Source: Muribaculum sp.
GTDB taxonomy: Bacteria; Bacteroidota; Bacteroidia; Bacteroidales; Muribaculaceae
Length of the DNA stretch: 64,000 bases
NCBI GenBank assembly: GCA_009775095.1
Contig: VSOZ01000021.1
Span: forward strand, 1 to 64,000
Reading direction: 5' to 3'
The stretch's first letter is position 1. The number at the start of each line of letters is the position of its first letter. The position numbers and the translations under genes are program-made. Shown here piece after piece: positions 26,101 through 34,364 of this stretch. A model generated the notes under the pieces. It saw only the letters and a list, made by a program, of their open reading frames with translations. It was not told the DNA's origin and made no database searches.

Positions 26101-27848
26101 AAGAAAAATGGGATTGTATTGTCGGTTGCTGCGATTTCGCTTCTCTTAAAAGCGATACTGTATTTTTTAAATATGATAAAAAACCGAGTCTGATTACTTA
26201 TAGGTCCGTACAATTTATTTCAACATATAATGTAATTTTGGGTTGTTCGGAAGATATCGCTGTTATCGGTGCCCGTAGTAATATATATAAATTCAGTGAT
26301 GATGGACTTATACACTGGGGACACCACCGACAAGCGATGATCATTTCCGTGAAATTTATACCGGAAACATCGGATTTTTATCTGTTCTATGGCTGTAGCG
26401 GAGCATATAAGATTATGAGAATTAACGGAACGATTCTGTCGACCGTTGAACAGGGCAACATGCATGAGGTAGATCAAGTGACTCCCGACTTTAGCCGAGC
26501 ATTGTCAATAGATGATAAAAAAGTATTTGACTTCAGACAATTGCGCAAAAGTTTTGCGATAAACAATCATGGTAACTATGCCGGAATAAACAGTTTTTCC
26601 GCTTCTTATTCGGGAGATATTATGTCGATATCTACCGGTCGAAATATCTCATGGGAAGCCGGAGAAATACGGGTTCCCATTTTAACGGTAAAAAATCTTG
26701 ACGGCGGGTACGATGAGATGTTTCTTGATATCGACCGGTCAGAGTATTGTAATTATGTATCAGCCTCGGCAGTATCTCCTGACGGAAAATACCTCGCTTA
26801 TTGTACATATAGTAAGCAGTCATATTTATGCGTTTACGATATTGAGATTTCCTATATGATTGCACGGCATCCTATTTGCGCGCAGGCATCATCTATATTA
26901 TTTACCGGTGACAGCCGTTGGATTGTTGTCATTACGAGTGATTGGCTTGTGAAAGTCGATACTTCATTGTATTTGTTTGATTGCAATGGAAATCTTATAA
27001 AGGAACTCCTGCTTGGAGAGGGTTGTTCGCTGGATGAAGATAAAGCGGCGATAGTTTCACCTGACAACAAGTATGTATCGGTCGGTATTTCCGGACCTCT
27101 GGTTGATTTGTCGGCATGCGAGGTGGTTAATCACGGGAAGAAAGTAGAAAGTAAGTTCTCGCTTAAAGCTATTAGAAAGTATGAGGACAGAATATACGAC
27201 AACTATGATTTGCGAGGTTTGTTTCACCCTGTAAAATCAACTGTTGTTGACCGATATCTTGAAAACGGAGAGTTGTGTATAGATATTTCCGCATCGGGTC
27301 GTTATATGTTCACTATTGACACTGATGCCACTATGTCGGTTGTCGACAGAACAACGGGAAAGACCATTTTCTGTTTGAAGAATGTTGAGTCTGTGCTGCC
27401 TGTGGCTGATGATCGACATTTCTATGTCTCTTTTTATGACAATACCATATCGCTTTATGATGTTGACGGAAATAGACTGCAGTTTACGTCGCTTCACAAT
27501 GCCAAAGCCAAGCGCTATTGGCAGAGTACCGCGCAAGGGCTTGCCGTAGCCAAACATGACTGCCATTGTGCATTGTTCGCGACCGATCCTGCCCATAAGG
27601 TTAACGAGCTGCCTGTAACTGTACTGCGTCGTCGGTGGGATCTGACTACCGGAAAACTGCGAGACCCGGAAGCGGTGTGCCCGATGTGCGGCCACGTAAT
27701 CGATAAAGGTTTTTCTGTTGACGAAATGCACTGTCCCGGCTGTGGCCACCGGTTGCGGCTTATTGTCAATACCGATAAAAATTATCCGGCCAAAATATTG
27801 AACGGCATACTGAAAGTCCCGGCTCTCGCCCGCAAAATCATAAAATAG
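23121..27848 (+). CDS. DUF4062 / STAND-type NTPase / propeller / zinc-ribbon protein
   Basis: A 1575-residue multidomain protein. Residues 8-110 are a DUF4062 domain (FFISSTFSDMEVER, LRWGISPDAGEDN, LIGERYGWRPLP), the N-terminal module also found in TEP1, NPHP3 and NWD1. A STAND/NACHT-like NTPase follows, with Walker A GDSGLGKS at 328-335 and a Walker B strand YLIIIDAFNQLD at about 412. A helical region follows to about 840. From about 850 to 1500 there are repeated WD40-like beta strands (SENGQYIAYGG, SPDGKYLAYCT, SPDNKYVSVGI). The C-terminus has a zinc ribbon, Cys 1520, 1523, 1538 and 1541. Such proteins sense a ligand with the repeats and oligomerise on nucleotide binding. GTG start at 23121. 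A conflict or antiphage sensor is inferred; there is no direct evidence. Confidence 0.85.
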   Translation: MSVSRHKYIRFFISSTFSDMEVERNLLRKVIERLDKEYESLGWQIEYIDLRWGISPDAGEDNRTMTICLNELAQCQKLSPRPNFIMLIGERYGWRPLPEVVSVADMQRVYEAAMPEEIELLDRWYVRDDNDLIMQGVYKLKSRLGSGYDGDRFHREVELPLLTLFYRELPFTDCSATEMEIRKGAFDADHAADHAFAYMRSLKDVPDDKHSAYYDSDASGLEYIARLKRKVAGLTKPENVYEENVAWSEYLSAGFASRFSQTIEEHLRKIVEKEVSHESVDDIDYELFEHREYAASEAVGFYGRADDIKKIREYIDSTEPDMPLWIKGDSGLGKSALMAKVVSLYTADKSYCVMPFFSSLTPRSSGARSMLELVRSCFDREYVDRYRKDKRKPYEKFVNLVDEAHRFSPDKRYLIIIDAFNQLDTAGYDDFDSLVWATDKEKLLPFNVKIIITSTNEGRFPKEHPRLHVMHLEAIKSDALWVVVSRLQAAGRRLQPFQLAQLKVLLGDKEQSALYLSLLSSVLQHYDSTMDLTGLPGDYVSMCSMILDRLASPQMHGRRLTRLALAMIVTSSDGVDVNSLNGLLASDYELQAELMERSFHLWIQEDVRSVPPIIWSRLFYDLDRVILVSRSTSIGVAVKVRHDAIYELIKYRWLTDDERRHASELQVRWYEENLLKENKLAIRDLVHAVHAPIDHIHSWDYTLDSVLDGEKEMSIRKAVGRKLWGILSDERYVLLKEKYFPDTIVGEYDRLLSIYTELGDIRRRELVSQMKNFVSYTILDDKAFRVSWSVGQNMPPLSPLELQARMINLWDGHPLREIPPERLDPKLMRDRLNNIDSERYTLFSIDNCGRYPWLNPSGEKLYRIVTGADGHPILERLDLVSGTIETIFIFIEPFTYAVSADEKILAVHYSEGIRVYKLAGTIQILNIFNKGITWMSLSENGQYIAYGGPTIKTYRVEIATSRSHTWRSADEGLLSPSGNRLWIYYIKEVPEREKEKWDCIVGCCDFASLKSDTVFFKYDKKPSLITYRSVQFISTYNVILGCSEDIAVIGARSNIYKFSDDGLIHWGHHRQAMIISVKFIPETSDFYLFYGCSGAYKIMRINGTILSTVEQGNMHEVDQVTPDFSRALSIDDKKVFDFRQLRKSFAINNHGNYAGINSFSASYSGDIMSISTGRNISWEAGEIRVPILTVKNLDGGYDEMFLDIDRSEYCNYVSASAVSPDGKYLAYCTYSKQSYLCVYDIEISYMIARHPICAQASSILFTGDSRWIVVITSDWLVKVDTSLYLFDCNGNLIKELLLGEGCSLDEDKAAIVSPDNKYVSVGISGPLVDLSACEVVNHGKKVESKFSLKAIRKYEDRIYDNYDLRGLFHPVKSTVVDRYLENGELCIDISASGRYMFTIDTDATMSVVDRTTGKTIFCLKNVESVLPVADDRHFYVSFYDNTISLYDVDGNRLQFTSLHNAKAKRYWQSTAQGLAVAKHDCHCALFATDPAHKVNELPVTVLRRRWDLTTGKLRDPEAVCPMCGHVIDKGFSVDEMHCPGCGHRLRLIVNTDKNYPAKILNGILKVPALARKIIK

Positions 27849-27854
27849 TGAGAT

Positions 27855-28088
27855 ATGAAGAATTGGAATTCGATTATATTTAGTGTGTCTATAGGGGTTG
27901 CATATATTGTAAACTCAGCGCTACTTCCAACTTGGAGTCATACTCTCGTCGGTGTATTTACCGGCTTGATATTAGGTGCCGGCTATTGGCTTACCGGCAA
28001 TAAACTAAAGATGTGGATTCGTATTTTAATCTCCGTTTCTGTCGCTATTGCTGCCGCTGCGATAGTCAGAATATTCTGTATTGAGTGA
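27855..28088 (+). CDS. Second small membrane protein of the STAND cassette
   Basis: A 77-residue protein with two to three membrane helices (about residues 5-25, 29-48 and 53-74), not recognised as any family and not clearly similar to the 94-residue protein at the other end of the cassette. It starts six bases after the NTPase stop and is followed by a strong terminator, so it is the last gene of the unit. It may be an effector, an immunity factor or a membrane anchor for the NTPase; none of these can be decided from sequence. Confidence 0.65.
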   Translation: MKNWNSIIFSVSIGVAYIVNSALLPTWSHTLVGVFTGLILGAGYWLTGNKLKMWIRILISVSVAIAAAAIVRIFCIE

Positions 28089-28150
28089 ATTTGAGTATAG
28101 CTGCCTTTTTGAATCATTCCGAATTATCTGTCACAGCAATAATAGAAAAT

Positions 28151-28194
28151 AAAAAAGCGAGGAAGTGCCATTATGACCGCTTCCTCGCTTTTTT
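28151..28194. terminator. Bidirectional terminator between STAND cassette and GH31 gene
   Basis: A perfect 15-base inverted repeat: AAAAAAGCGAGGAAG at 28151-28165 and CTTCCTCGCTTTTTT at 28180-28194, with T runs on both strands. It serves the cassette on the plus strand and the GH31 gene on the minus strand. Confidence 0.9.
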
Positions 28195-28210
28195 TATGAA
28201 TCCAAATAAT

Positions 28211-30691
28211 TTAGAGCTTTACTTTCAGTTCGTTGCCTGAGTAGTTTACCGACTTGGTTACTTTCATCGGTTTGTTGCCTGCACCTGAGTTATCCGATAC
28301 AAGTACGATGTTGAAATTACGGTTTTTATCCATTCCGGGATATTCGCCGTTGCGCTTGCCTATTGTAAGGGTCTTGGCTTTGTTATCCCACTTGAAGTCG
28401 ATGGTGGAGTAAATGCCTTTCTCGTAATTGTAGTTGTCGTTTTCATCTTCGTAGAGAGTGAACGAACCGTCGGCGCCGGGGTAAACCCTTATTTCAAGTT
28501 CGGTCCACGGCTTTTCTGTCGAATACTGTACATCAGGACCGAAAGGCATTATGCTGCCTGCCTTTATGTACAGCGGTATGGTCTTGATTGTAGTCGTTTT
28601 TTCGATTGTGCGGCCTCCGGGTATCAGTTCATTTGTCCAGAAGTCATACCACTTTGCGCCCTTGGGCAGATATACTGTTGTTGATGACGGAGCCATGAAA
28701 TCGACTTTATTTCCGTCCATTTTGTCGTTGTTCATGTCTCCGGCTATGTTCCAGCCCGAGTTTTCATCGGCTTTCACTATCTTTTCAGGTGTGTACTGGG
28801 CTTTAAGCACAGGAGCTACAAGTATGTTGCGTCCAAACATGAATTCGTCATTGCATTCCCATGTCTTGCGGTCGGCTTTGAAGTCCATCATCAACGGACG
28901 CAAGTAGCTGTCGTTGTTGTTTGTTACTTGCCAAGAAGTCGAGTATATGTAAGGCAACAGTGAGTAGCGAAGTCTGATGCCCTCTTCAATGGCATCGTAA
29001 ATCGGTTCGCCTTTTTCTCCGAAATAATAGATTTCACGGAATATGTCGGCACCGTGGGAGCGCATCATCGGAGTAAACGTACCCATCTGGAGCCAGCGTA
29101 CATAAAGCTCTTGGAATAGCGGGTTTTTCGGCGCCGAGTTGTCGCCTGTGCGCTTGTTGTATTGATTACAGAAGAAGCCGCCTATATCGGAGTTGCAGTT
29201 GGGGTTTCCTGTAAGGGAGAAGTTAAGCAGTGCCGGTATGGTATTGCGCAGCATGTCCCAAGTAGAGGTTACGTCACCCGTCCATACGTTGCATCCGTAA
29301 CGCTGTTGTCCTGCCCATCCCGAGCGGGTAAGTATGAATACACGTTTGTCATCCGACGTGGCGCGCTGATGGTCATACACTCCGCCGACAGTCATCAACG
29401 GATATGCTCCGCGCACTTTGCGGAATGAGCCTAATGCGGTCTGTGTATCCATGTCTTGCGATGTGACATCGAAGTGGTCAGGTTCGGTAGAGTCCATCCA
29501 CCATCCGTCGAGACCGAAATCATACAGCCGTTTCAGATTGTTCCAGTAAATATCGCGGGCTTCGGCGCTGTAAGCATCGTATACGCGTACACCTGACGGG
29601 TAGTCCATACGGGGTGGCCATTGTTCGGCTATGCCTGATTGCGGCCATGTAGAGAAGTTAAAGAGCAGTCCTTTGGCATCCAGTTCACGGTAAGGTTTTG
29701 TCTGCGGTCCGAATGAAGACCATATCGATATTATGGCATGGGCGTTCATGTTGTGGATTGAGTCGACCATCATCTGCGGTTTGTTGAACTCCGGATTCAT
29801 GAATTCCATGGCGTTCCACAAGTAGTTGTTGCCCCAGTATTGCCAGTCCTGTATTATACCGTCGATAGGCACTCCGAGTTCTCTGTGTTTGTTGACAACT
29901 TCGAGAATCTCGTCTTGCGACTTATAGCGTTCGCGGCTTTGCCAGAAGCCGTAAGTCCACAAAGGAAACATGGGCACCGTGCCGGTCAGTGTGCGCATTT
30001 CAGCTATCACTCCGTCGGCATTTCCTCCATACATGAAGTAGTAGTCGGCCAAGTCTCCGACTTCGGAGTCAAATGTCATGGCTTCCGCATTATCGGAGAA
30101 TACGGTGGGGGAGTAGTTGTCCCAAAATACACCGTAGCCTTTTATCGATTGAACCACGGGTATGCCGTCCTCGATATTTCCGGGCATAAGTCTTCTGGAA
30201 AAATTGCGTAATGACATCTTGCCGTTCTCATAATTTCCAAGTCCGTAGATCGGCTCGTCTTTGTCGAGAACAAATGATTGCTTGACATTGAATGACGGCA
30301 CTCCCGCATCAAGCATGGGCGTGAACTGCGCGTTGTCTTTTTCCTTTAACAGTAATCCGCCTTTGCTGTCGGCAAATGATATCGTTCCTTTTTTTGTGTT
30401 GAGGGTGACTTTCAGCTTAGAAGTTTTCAGTGTGACATTGTCACCGCCGCGTGATGTGGTAAACTTTACGTCCTGCGGCTTTGCTATCACGGAGTAACTC
30501 TCCTTTTCGTTTTTCACGCTTACCGGTACTTTTTTCACTCTTACAGTAGAGGGAGTGTAAAACTCAAGATTGATGACCGTAGAGTCCACGACCGCTTTTA
30601 TGCCGTGTGGCAACTCTTCAACCGATTGTCCTTGCATGATGCTGCCGCTACATAGCATTACAAGTGACACAGCAATACTTTTAAGTTTCAT
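28211..30691 (-). CDS. Glycoside hydrolase family 31 enzyme
   Basis: An 826-residue exported enzyme. A signal peptide covers about residues 1-22. The N-terminal GH31 beta-sandwich leads to the TIM barrel, where WWMDSTEPD holds the catalytic nucleophile (Asp at about residue 400) and the segment around VWTGDVTSTW the acid/base. A C-terminal DUF5110-like domain follows (EIRVYPGADGSFTLYEDEND). GH31 includes alpha-glucosidases and alpha-xylosidases; the DSTEPD variant suggests an alpha-glucosidase or alpha-xylosidase but the substrate is open. A dedicated sensor/regulator gene lies directly upstream, and an operator-like repeat pair precedes its promoter. Confidence 0.93.
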   Translation of the reverse strand: MKLKSIAVSLVMLCSGSIMQGQSVEELPHGIKAVVDSTVINLEFYTPSTVRVKKVPVSVKNEKESYSVIAKPQDVKFTTSRGGDNVTLKTSKLKVTLNTKKGTISFADSKGGLLLKEKDNAQFTPMLDAGVPSFNVKQSFVLDKDEPIYGLGNYENGKMSLRNFSRRLMPGNIEDGIPVVQSIKGYGVFWDNYSPTVFSDNAEAMTFDSEVGDLADYYFMYGGNADGVIAEMRTLTGTVPMFPLWTYGFWQSRERYKSQDEILEVVNKHRELGVPIDGIIQDWQYWGNNYLWNAMEFMNPEFNKPQMMVDSIHNMNAHAIISIWSSFGPQTKPYRELDAKGLLFNFSTWPQSGIAEQWPPRMDYPSGVRVYDAYSAEARDIYWNNLKRLYDFGLDGWWMDSTEPDHFDVTSQDMDTQTALGSFRKVRGAYPLMTVGGVYDHQRATSDDKRVFILTRSGWAGQQRYGCNVWTGDVTSTWDMLRNTIPALLNFSLTGNPNCNSDIGGFFCNQYNKRTGDNSAPKNPLFQELYVRWLQMGTFTPMMRSHGADIFREIYYFGEKGEPIYDAIEEGIRLRYSLLPYIYSTSWQVTNNNDSYLRPLMMDFKADRKTWECNDEFMFGRNILVAPVLKAQYTPEKIVKADENSGWNIAGDMNNDKMDGNKVDFMAPSSTTVYLPKGAKWYDFWTNELIPGGRTIEKTTTIKTIPLYIKAGSIMPFGPDVQYSTEKPWTELEIRVYPGADGSFTLYEDENDNYNYEKGIYSTIDFKWDNKAKTLTIGKRNGEYPGMDKNRNFNIVLVSDNSGAGNKPMKVTKSVNYSGNELKVKL

Positions 30692-30734
30692 TACTATGAT
30701 TTTTATGATGTTAAATTGTGGTTAATTATCATGG

Positions 30735-30742
30735 CAAATTTA
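30735..30742 (-). promoter_or_regulatory. Putative -7 element for the GH31 gene
   Basis: Minus-strand TAAATTTG, 43 bases before the GH31 ATG. The -33 element is poor, which fits a promoter needing an activator. Confidence 0.55.
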
Positions 30743-30764
30743 ACGGTTTAGTGCGTTTAGAGTG

Positions 30765-30800
30765 CAACAATTATGTTGAAACGAACAACAATTATGTTGA
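30765..30800 (-). promoter_or_regulatory. Tandem operator-like repeats upstream of GH31
   Basis: Two identical copies of CAACAATTATGTTGA (30765-30779 and 30786-30800) lie 21 bases apart, that is two helical turns, just upstream of the GH31 promoter. Each copy is itself a near-palindrome (CAACA...TGTTG). The distal copy overlaps the last codons of the regulator gene. The layout is typical for binding by an AraC-family dimer; the adjacent AraC-type regulator is the obvious candidate. Confidence 0.65.
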
Positions 30801-32993
30801 TTCTTGCGATTTTCCGGCATATTCCGACGGACGGCAGCCGTAAATTTCCTGAAAACACTTGCTGAGGTAACTTCCGCTGCTGAAGCCCGTGAGCTCGGCT
30901 ACTTCGGCTACACTAAGTTCTCGGTTTTCAAGCAAAAGCCGGGCGGCATGGCGCAGACGTATGTTTCTTATAAAAAGACTTGGCGACTGATCAAGCAGCT
31001 GCATTAGTTTTCGGTATAGCCCCGTACGGTCCATACATAGGTCGCGGCTTAACTGCTCGACGGAATAGCCGGAGGTGTTTATGTTGTTTTCAACCAATTC
31101 CATCGCTTTTGATATGAATTGGCTGTCGCCCTCATCCATCGTTTTGGGCGATTGTGCCGGTTTTTTCGTATTACATTCCGATATGGCTCGTTCGTTTTCG
31201 TATGCGTTGCATTGGTCGATGAGGCTGCGTATACGTGCGAGCAGCATATCCTCGCGGTGCTTACGCAGCATTTTCTTGCGCGACACATTATTATATACAT
31301 ATGCCGCCGACAACAATACGGCAAGACCAAGCACCGTATATAATGCGTAAGCCCATCCGGTGCGCCACCACGGTGGCCGTATGACTATCTCAAGTTTTGA
31401 TAAGTTTGTTCCCGAACCTACTGTAAGCAGATATTCTCCGGGTGGAATATTGGTATACGGTATTCTAAATGAACGGTTTTCTCCCGGAGGCAAGTCGATA
31501 TTTACCGTATATGGGTCGAGACCTGACAATCGGTAGTTTATCGACAGTGTGTCGCGGTCCATATAATCGAGTGTGGAGTACTCGAGGCTTATGAAGTTCA
31601 GGTCATGTGGGAGCTCGATACGTCCGGTCATAGTCACGCTACGGGGGAGTATGATGTTTCCGTCGTAGTCTTTACCCGGTTCGATATGCTCTCCGTGGAT
31701 GTATAACGATGTAAGTATAGGCTTACGCGCGATGCTGTCTTTATGATATGACGGCCGTGGTGAAAAAATATCTATACCGTCATCGGTCTTGAAATATACA
31801 TTGCCGTTGTGCGATACAAATGTATTGGTTGAGCCTGAAACCGTGTGACCGATGTTTATGTCCGACAGTTTCAACGGTTTTCCGTCCGATGATTTGTCAT
31901 TTAAATCATATGCGTTGTTGCCGTAACAATAATATACATTTCCATCGCGATTTTCGGCAAAATATCCTGTGCCGGCATTGATGTTGCGGCCATTTAACGG
32001 TGTTGTACGGTGTATGTATTGTGACGGATGATAATACAATGTCCCGCGATTGAATGTGCCGAGCCATATGCCGCCATCCATGTCTTCATATACCGTGCTT
32101 ATCTCTGTAGATATGACGTCGCCGTGCGAGGTGCGCAAAGTTTCGTCATATTTTTTCTCGCCACTGTCAAGATCAATAATCCACATGCCTTTTTGACAAC
32201 TTATATAGGCTTTGTTGTCATCTCCAATGGCAAGTGTGTTAAGCGTGTATGGGGTTTCGAGTATTTTAGTCCATAAACGGTCGCTTTTCGAAAAATGAAA
32301 GAAACCGCCTTTCTTTCCGTTGCGTATCTGATAGAAGCTCTCTTTTTTACTGCATATCAGTGATGTTTTGTCGAAATCCGTCCTTTGCTCCGGCAGGTAT
32401 GCGTCGGCGTGATAGAGTATGGTTTTGTCAGTTATGGAGTATGCGGTTATTCGACCGCTGTCATCAAACAGATATAACGTGTTTTTGTCGCCTGCCACAT
32501 CCTGAAGTGATCCGTTTAGTAACGACGCGGGAAGCGATATGTCATCGCATTTCAGAGAATCGCCCGATTGTATTATACGGCGCCCCGTCTCGTCTATGTA
32601 TATATCATCCATGCCTATATTCGTTACCGACTTGTATTTTTCATATCGCAAGTCTATGCACGACACTTTGCCCCAATCCTTTATCCAGAGAAGTGTGTCA
32701 TTGTCAAGATACATATGGTGAAACCCTCGGTAGAATTTTAGCGGGGCGGTATATTCCTCGGGAAATGCCGGCAGGCTTTTCCTGTGTGTACCGTCATAGA
32801 TGTCCACGCCGGCTACCGAAACGAAAACCATGCGCCCGTCGGGAAATTGTGTTATAGCTCTTACGTAATTGCCCGAGTCATCATGATTCATGACAACGTT
32901 GTCAAATATAAGTCCGTCGGCATCTATATGTGGCGATGTCAGCAGACATACAGTCGATAAAAAGCAGGTTACGGCAAAATCCCTAAGTCGCAT
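30792..32993 (-). CDS. Membrane-spanning propeller/AraC regulator
   Basis: A 733-residue sensor-regulator. A signal segment (about residues 1-26) is followed by a periplasmic beta-propeller region (to about 440), a Y_Y_Y-type domain (about 450-535; NYRLSGLDP, YTNIPPGEYLLTV) and one membrane helix (about 543-565). The cytoplasmic part is short and basic, then a C-terminal AraC helix-turn-helix (about 630-730; SVEQLSRDLCMDRTGLYRKL, VAELTGFSSGSYLSKCF). It resembles Bacteroidetes hybrid two-component sensors but the kinase, phospho-acceptor and receiver domains are absent. It probably binds a glycan fragment outside and controls the adjacent GH31 gene. Confidence 0.9.
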   Translation of the reverse strand: MRLRDFAVTCFLSTVCLLTSPHIDADGLIFDNVVMNHDDSGNYVRAITQFPDGRMVFVSVAGVDIYDGTHRKSLPAFPEEYTAPLKFYRGFHHMYLDNDTLLWIKDWGKVSCIDLRYEKYKSVTNIGMDDIYIDETGRRIIQSGDSLKCDDISLPASLLNGSLQDVAGDKNTLYLFDDSGRITAYSITDKTILYHADAYLPEQRTDFDKTSLICSKKESFYQIRNGKKGGFFHFSKSDRLWTKILETPYTLNTLAIGDDNKAYISCQKGMWIIDLDSGEKKYDETLRTSHGDVISTEISTVYEDMDGGIWLGTFNRGTLYYHPSQYIHRTTPLNGRNINAGTGYFAENRDGNVYYCYGNNAYDLNDKSSDGKPLKLSDINIGHTVSGSTNTFVSHNGNVYFKTDDGIDIFSPRPSYHKDSIARKPILTSLYIHGEHIEPGKDYDGNIILPRSVTMTGRIELPHDLNFISLEYSTLDYMDRDTLSINYRLSGLDPYTVNIDLPPGENRSFRIPYTNIPPGEYLLTVGSGTNLSKLEIVIRPPWWRTGWAYALYTVLGLAVLLSAAYVYNNVSRKKMLRKHREDMLLARIRSLIDQCNAYENERAISECNTKKPAQSPKTMDEGDSQFISKAMELVENNINTSGYSVEQLSRDLCMDRTGLYRKLMQLLDQSPSLFIRNIRLRHAARLLLENRELSVAEVAELTGFSSGSYLSKCFQEIYGCRPSEYAGKSQEST

Positions 32994-33014
32994 CGGCTTC
33001 GTTATAACTGTGGC

Positions 33015-33806
33015 TCAGATTGTAAAACTGAAACGGTCGGTCTCGTTTAGAACAGGAAACTTCTTGCGAAATATCTCGAGTTCAGTCAATGACAGCTCTC
33101 CTGTGCATACCGTGTCGTCAAGTACTTGTTGTATGGGGCGGCCTTTGGGGTCAATAATCATTGACGCTCCGCTGTATACGCCGTAATTGTCTGTGCCCGA
33201 ACGGTTACAGCCCAATACATAGGCTTGGTTTTCAATAGCCCGAGCTATAAGAAGGTGTTTCCATGCGTATACGCGTGAGTCAGGCCAGTTTGACATGATT
33301 ATAAGCAGGTCATAAGGTGTGGCGTTATTGTTGCGAAGCCAAGCGGGAAAGCGCAAGTCGAAGCACACGGCCATGCTTATGTTCCACCCTTTGAATTTGA
33401 ATATCGGCATCATTTCAGTGCCGGTGCTGTAAGCGTCATCTTCTCCGCTTATTGAAAACAGGTGATGCTTGTCGTAATAGTGTTCGTTGCCCGACGGCTC
33501 TATGAAAAATGCCCTGTTGTACACGCGGTCATTCTCCAAAGCTATGAAAGAACCGCATAATGCTTTGTCAAATTTTCGTGACCACTGGCGGAGTGTATTC
33601 AGCGTGGTTCCGTTCATGGGCTCGGCAAGCATACGCGCATCGTCAGGCACGCAAATAAAACCGGTGGTAAACATCTCGGGCAATACGGCTATGTCGATGT
33701 CGGCGGGAAGTGACGATAATGCATCTAACGCTTTGCGCATGTTCTCCTCTTTCGACGCCCATGATATGTCGAGCTGAATAGCTGCGGTTTTTAAAATATC
33801 ATTCAT
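33015..33806 (-). CDS. Nitrilase-family omega-amidase
   Basis: A 263-residue carbon-nitrogen hydrolase. The Glu-Lys-Cys catalytic triad is visible in VLPEMFTTGF, YYDKHHLFS and AVCFDLRFP. The sequence is closest in pattern to the YafV/omega-amidase group, which hydrolyses ketoglutaramate-type amides in metabolite repair. Its start overlaps the upstream acyltransferase by eight bases, and the regulator gene follows after 21 bases. Confidence 0.9.
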   Translation of the reverse strand: MNDILKTAAIQLDISWASKEENMRKALDALSSLPADIDIAVLPEMFTTGFICVPDDARMLAEPMNGTTLNTLRQWSRKFDKALCGSFIALENDRVYNRAFFIEPSGNEHYYDKHHLFSISGEDDAYSTGTEMMPIFKFKGWNISMAVCFDLRFPAWLRNNNATPYDLLIIMSNWPDSRVYAWKHLLIARAIENQAYVLGCNRSGTDNYGVYSGASMIIDPKGRPIQQVLDDTVCTGELSLTELEIFRKKFPVLNETDRFSFTI

Positions 33807-34344
33807 CGGTAGTAATGAATTTTTCAGGATACTTCGCGTTGTACTTGCTGTAAAAGTCTTTTATGGCCCTCATGTCGGCTTCAATGTCGCCTGTAGGTTT
33901 GAATTCGGCGGTTATCTCTATTGTCTTATATTTATAGTCGATAGCTCCGAGCAGCAGCGGTATATCAGCATCTTTGGCTATATACAAAAATCCGTGACGC
34001 CATTTCGCCGTGCCTTTTCGGGTGCCTTCGGGCGTGATGGCAAGTACGAGACGCGATGATGATTTAAATCGCCGTACAATATCTTCTGTCAATGACGAAC
34101 CCCGTTTTTTCGGCACGGGAATACCTCCAATGGCTTTGAAGAAATATCCTAACGGCCAGAAAAACCACGCTTCTTTCATAAGGCAACCCGCTTTGCGGCC
34201 TACCGACGAGTAGGCGAGTTCTCCGAGTATGAAGTCCCAGTTGCTTGTATGCGGAGCCACGCATATCAGGCATTTTGCATAATCGGGTGTGGTGATAGTC
34301 ACCTTCCACCCGATTATTTTCAGTATCCATTTCGACAGTAACAT
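33799..34344 (-). CDS. PlsC-like 1-acyl-glycerol-phosphate acyltransferase
   Basis: A 181-residue membrane-associated acyltransferase. The HX4D catalytic motif is seen as HTSNWD at about residue 33, and the later conserved blocks are IPVPKKRGSS and TPEGTRKG (the EGTR motif). It lacks extra membrane domains and is short for PlsC (about 240), as are many Bacteroidetes members acting on lyso-lipids. It is translationally coupled to the nitrilase gene. Confidence 0.85.
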   Translation of the reverse strand: MLLSKWILKIIGWKVTITTPDYAKCLICVAPHTSNWDFILGELAYSSVGRKAGCLMKEAWFFWPLGYFFKAIGGIPVPKKRGSSLTEDIVRRFKSSSRLVLAITPEGTRKGTAKWRHGFLYIAKDADIPLLLGAIDYKYKTIEITAEFKPTGDIEADMRAIKDFYSKYNAKYPEKFITTDE

Positions 34345-34364
34345 TGCCGAGGCTGTTGATTGCT

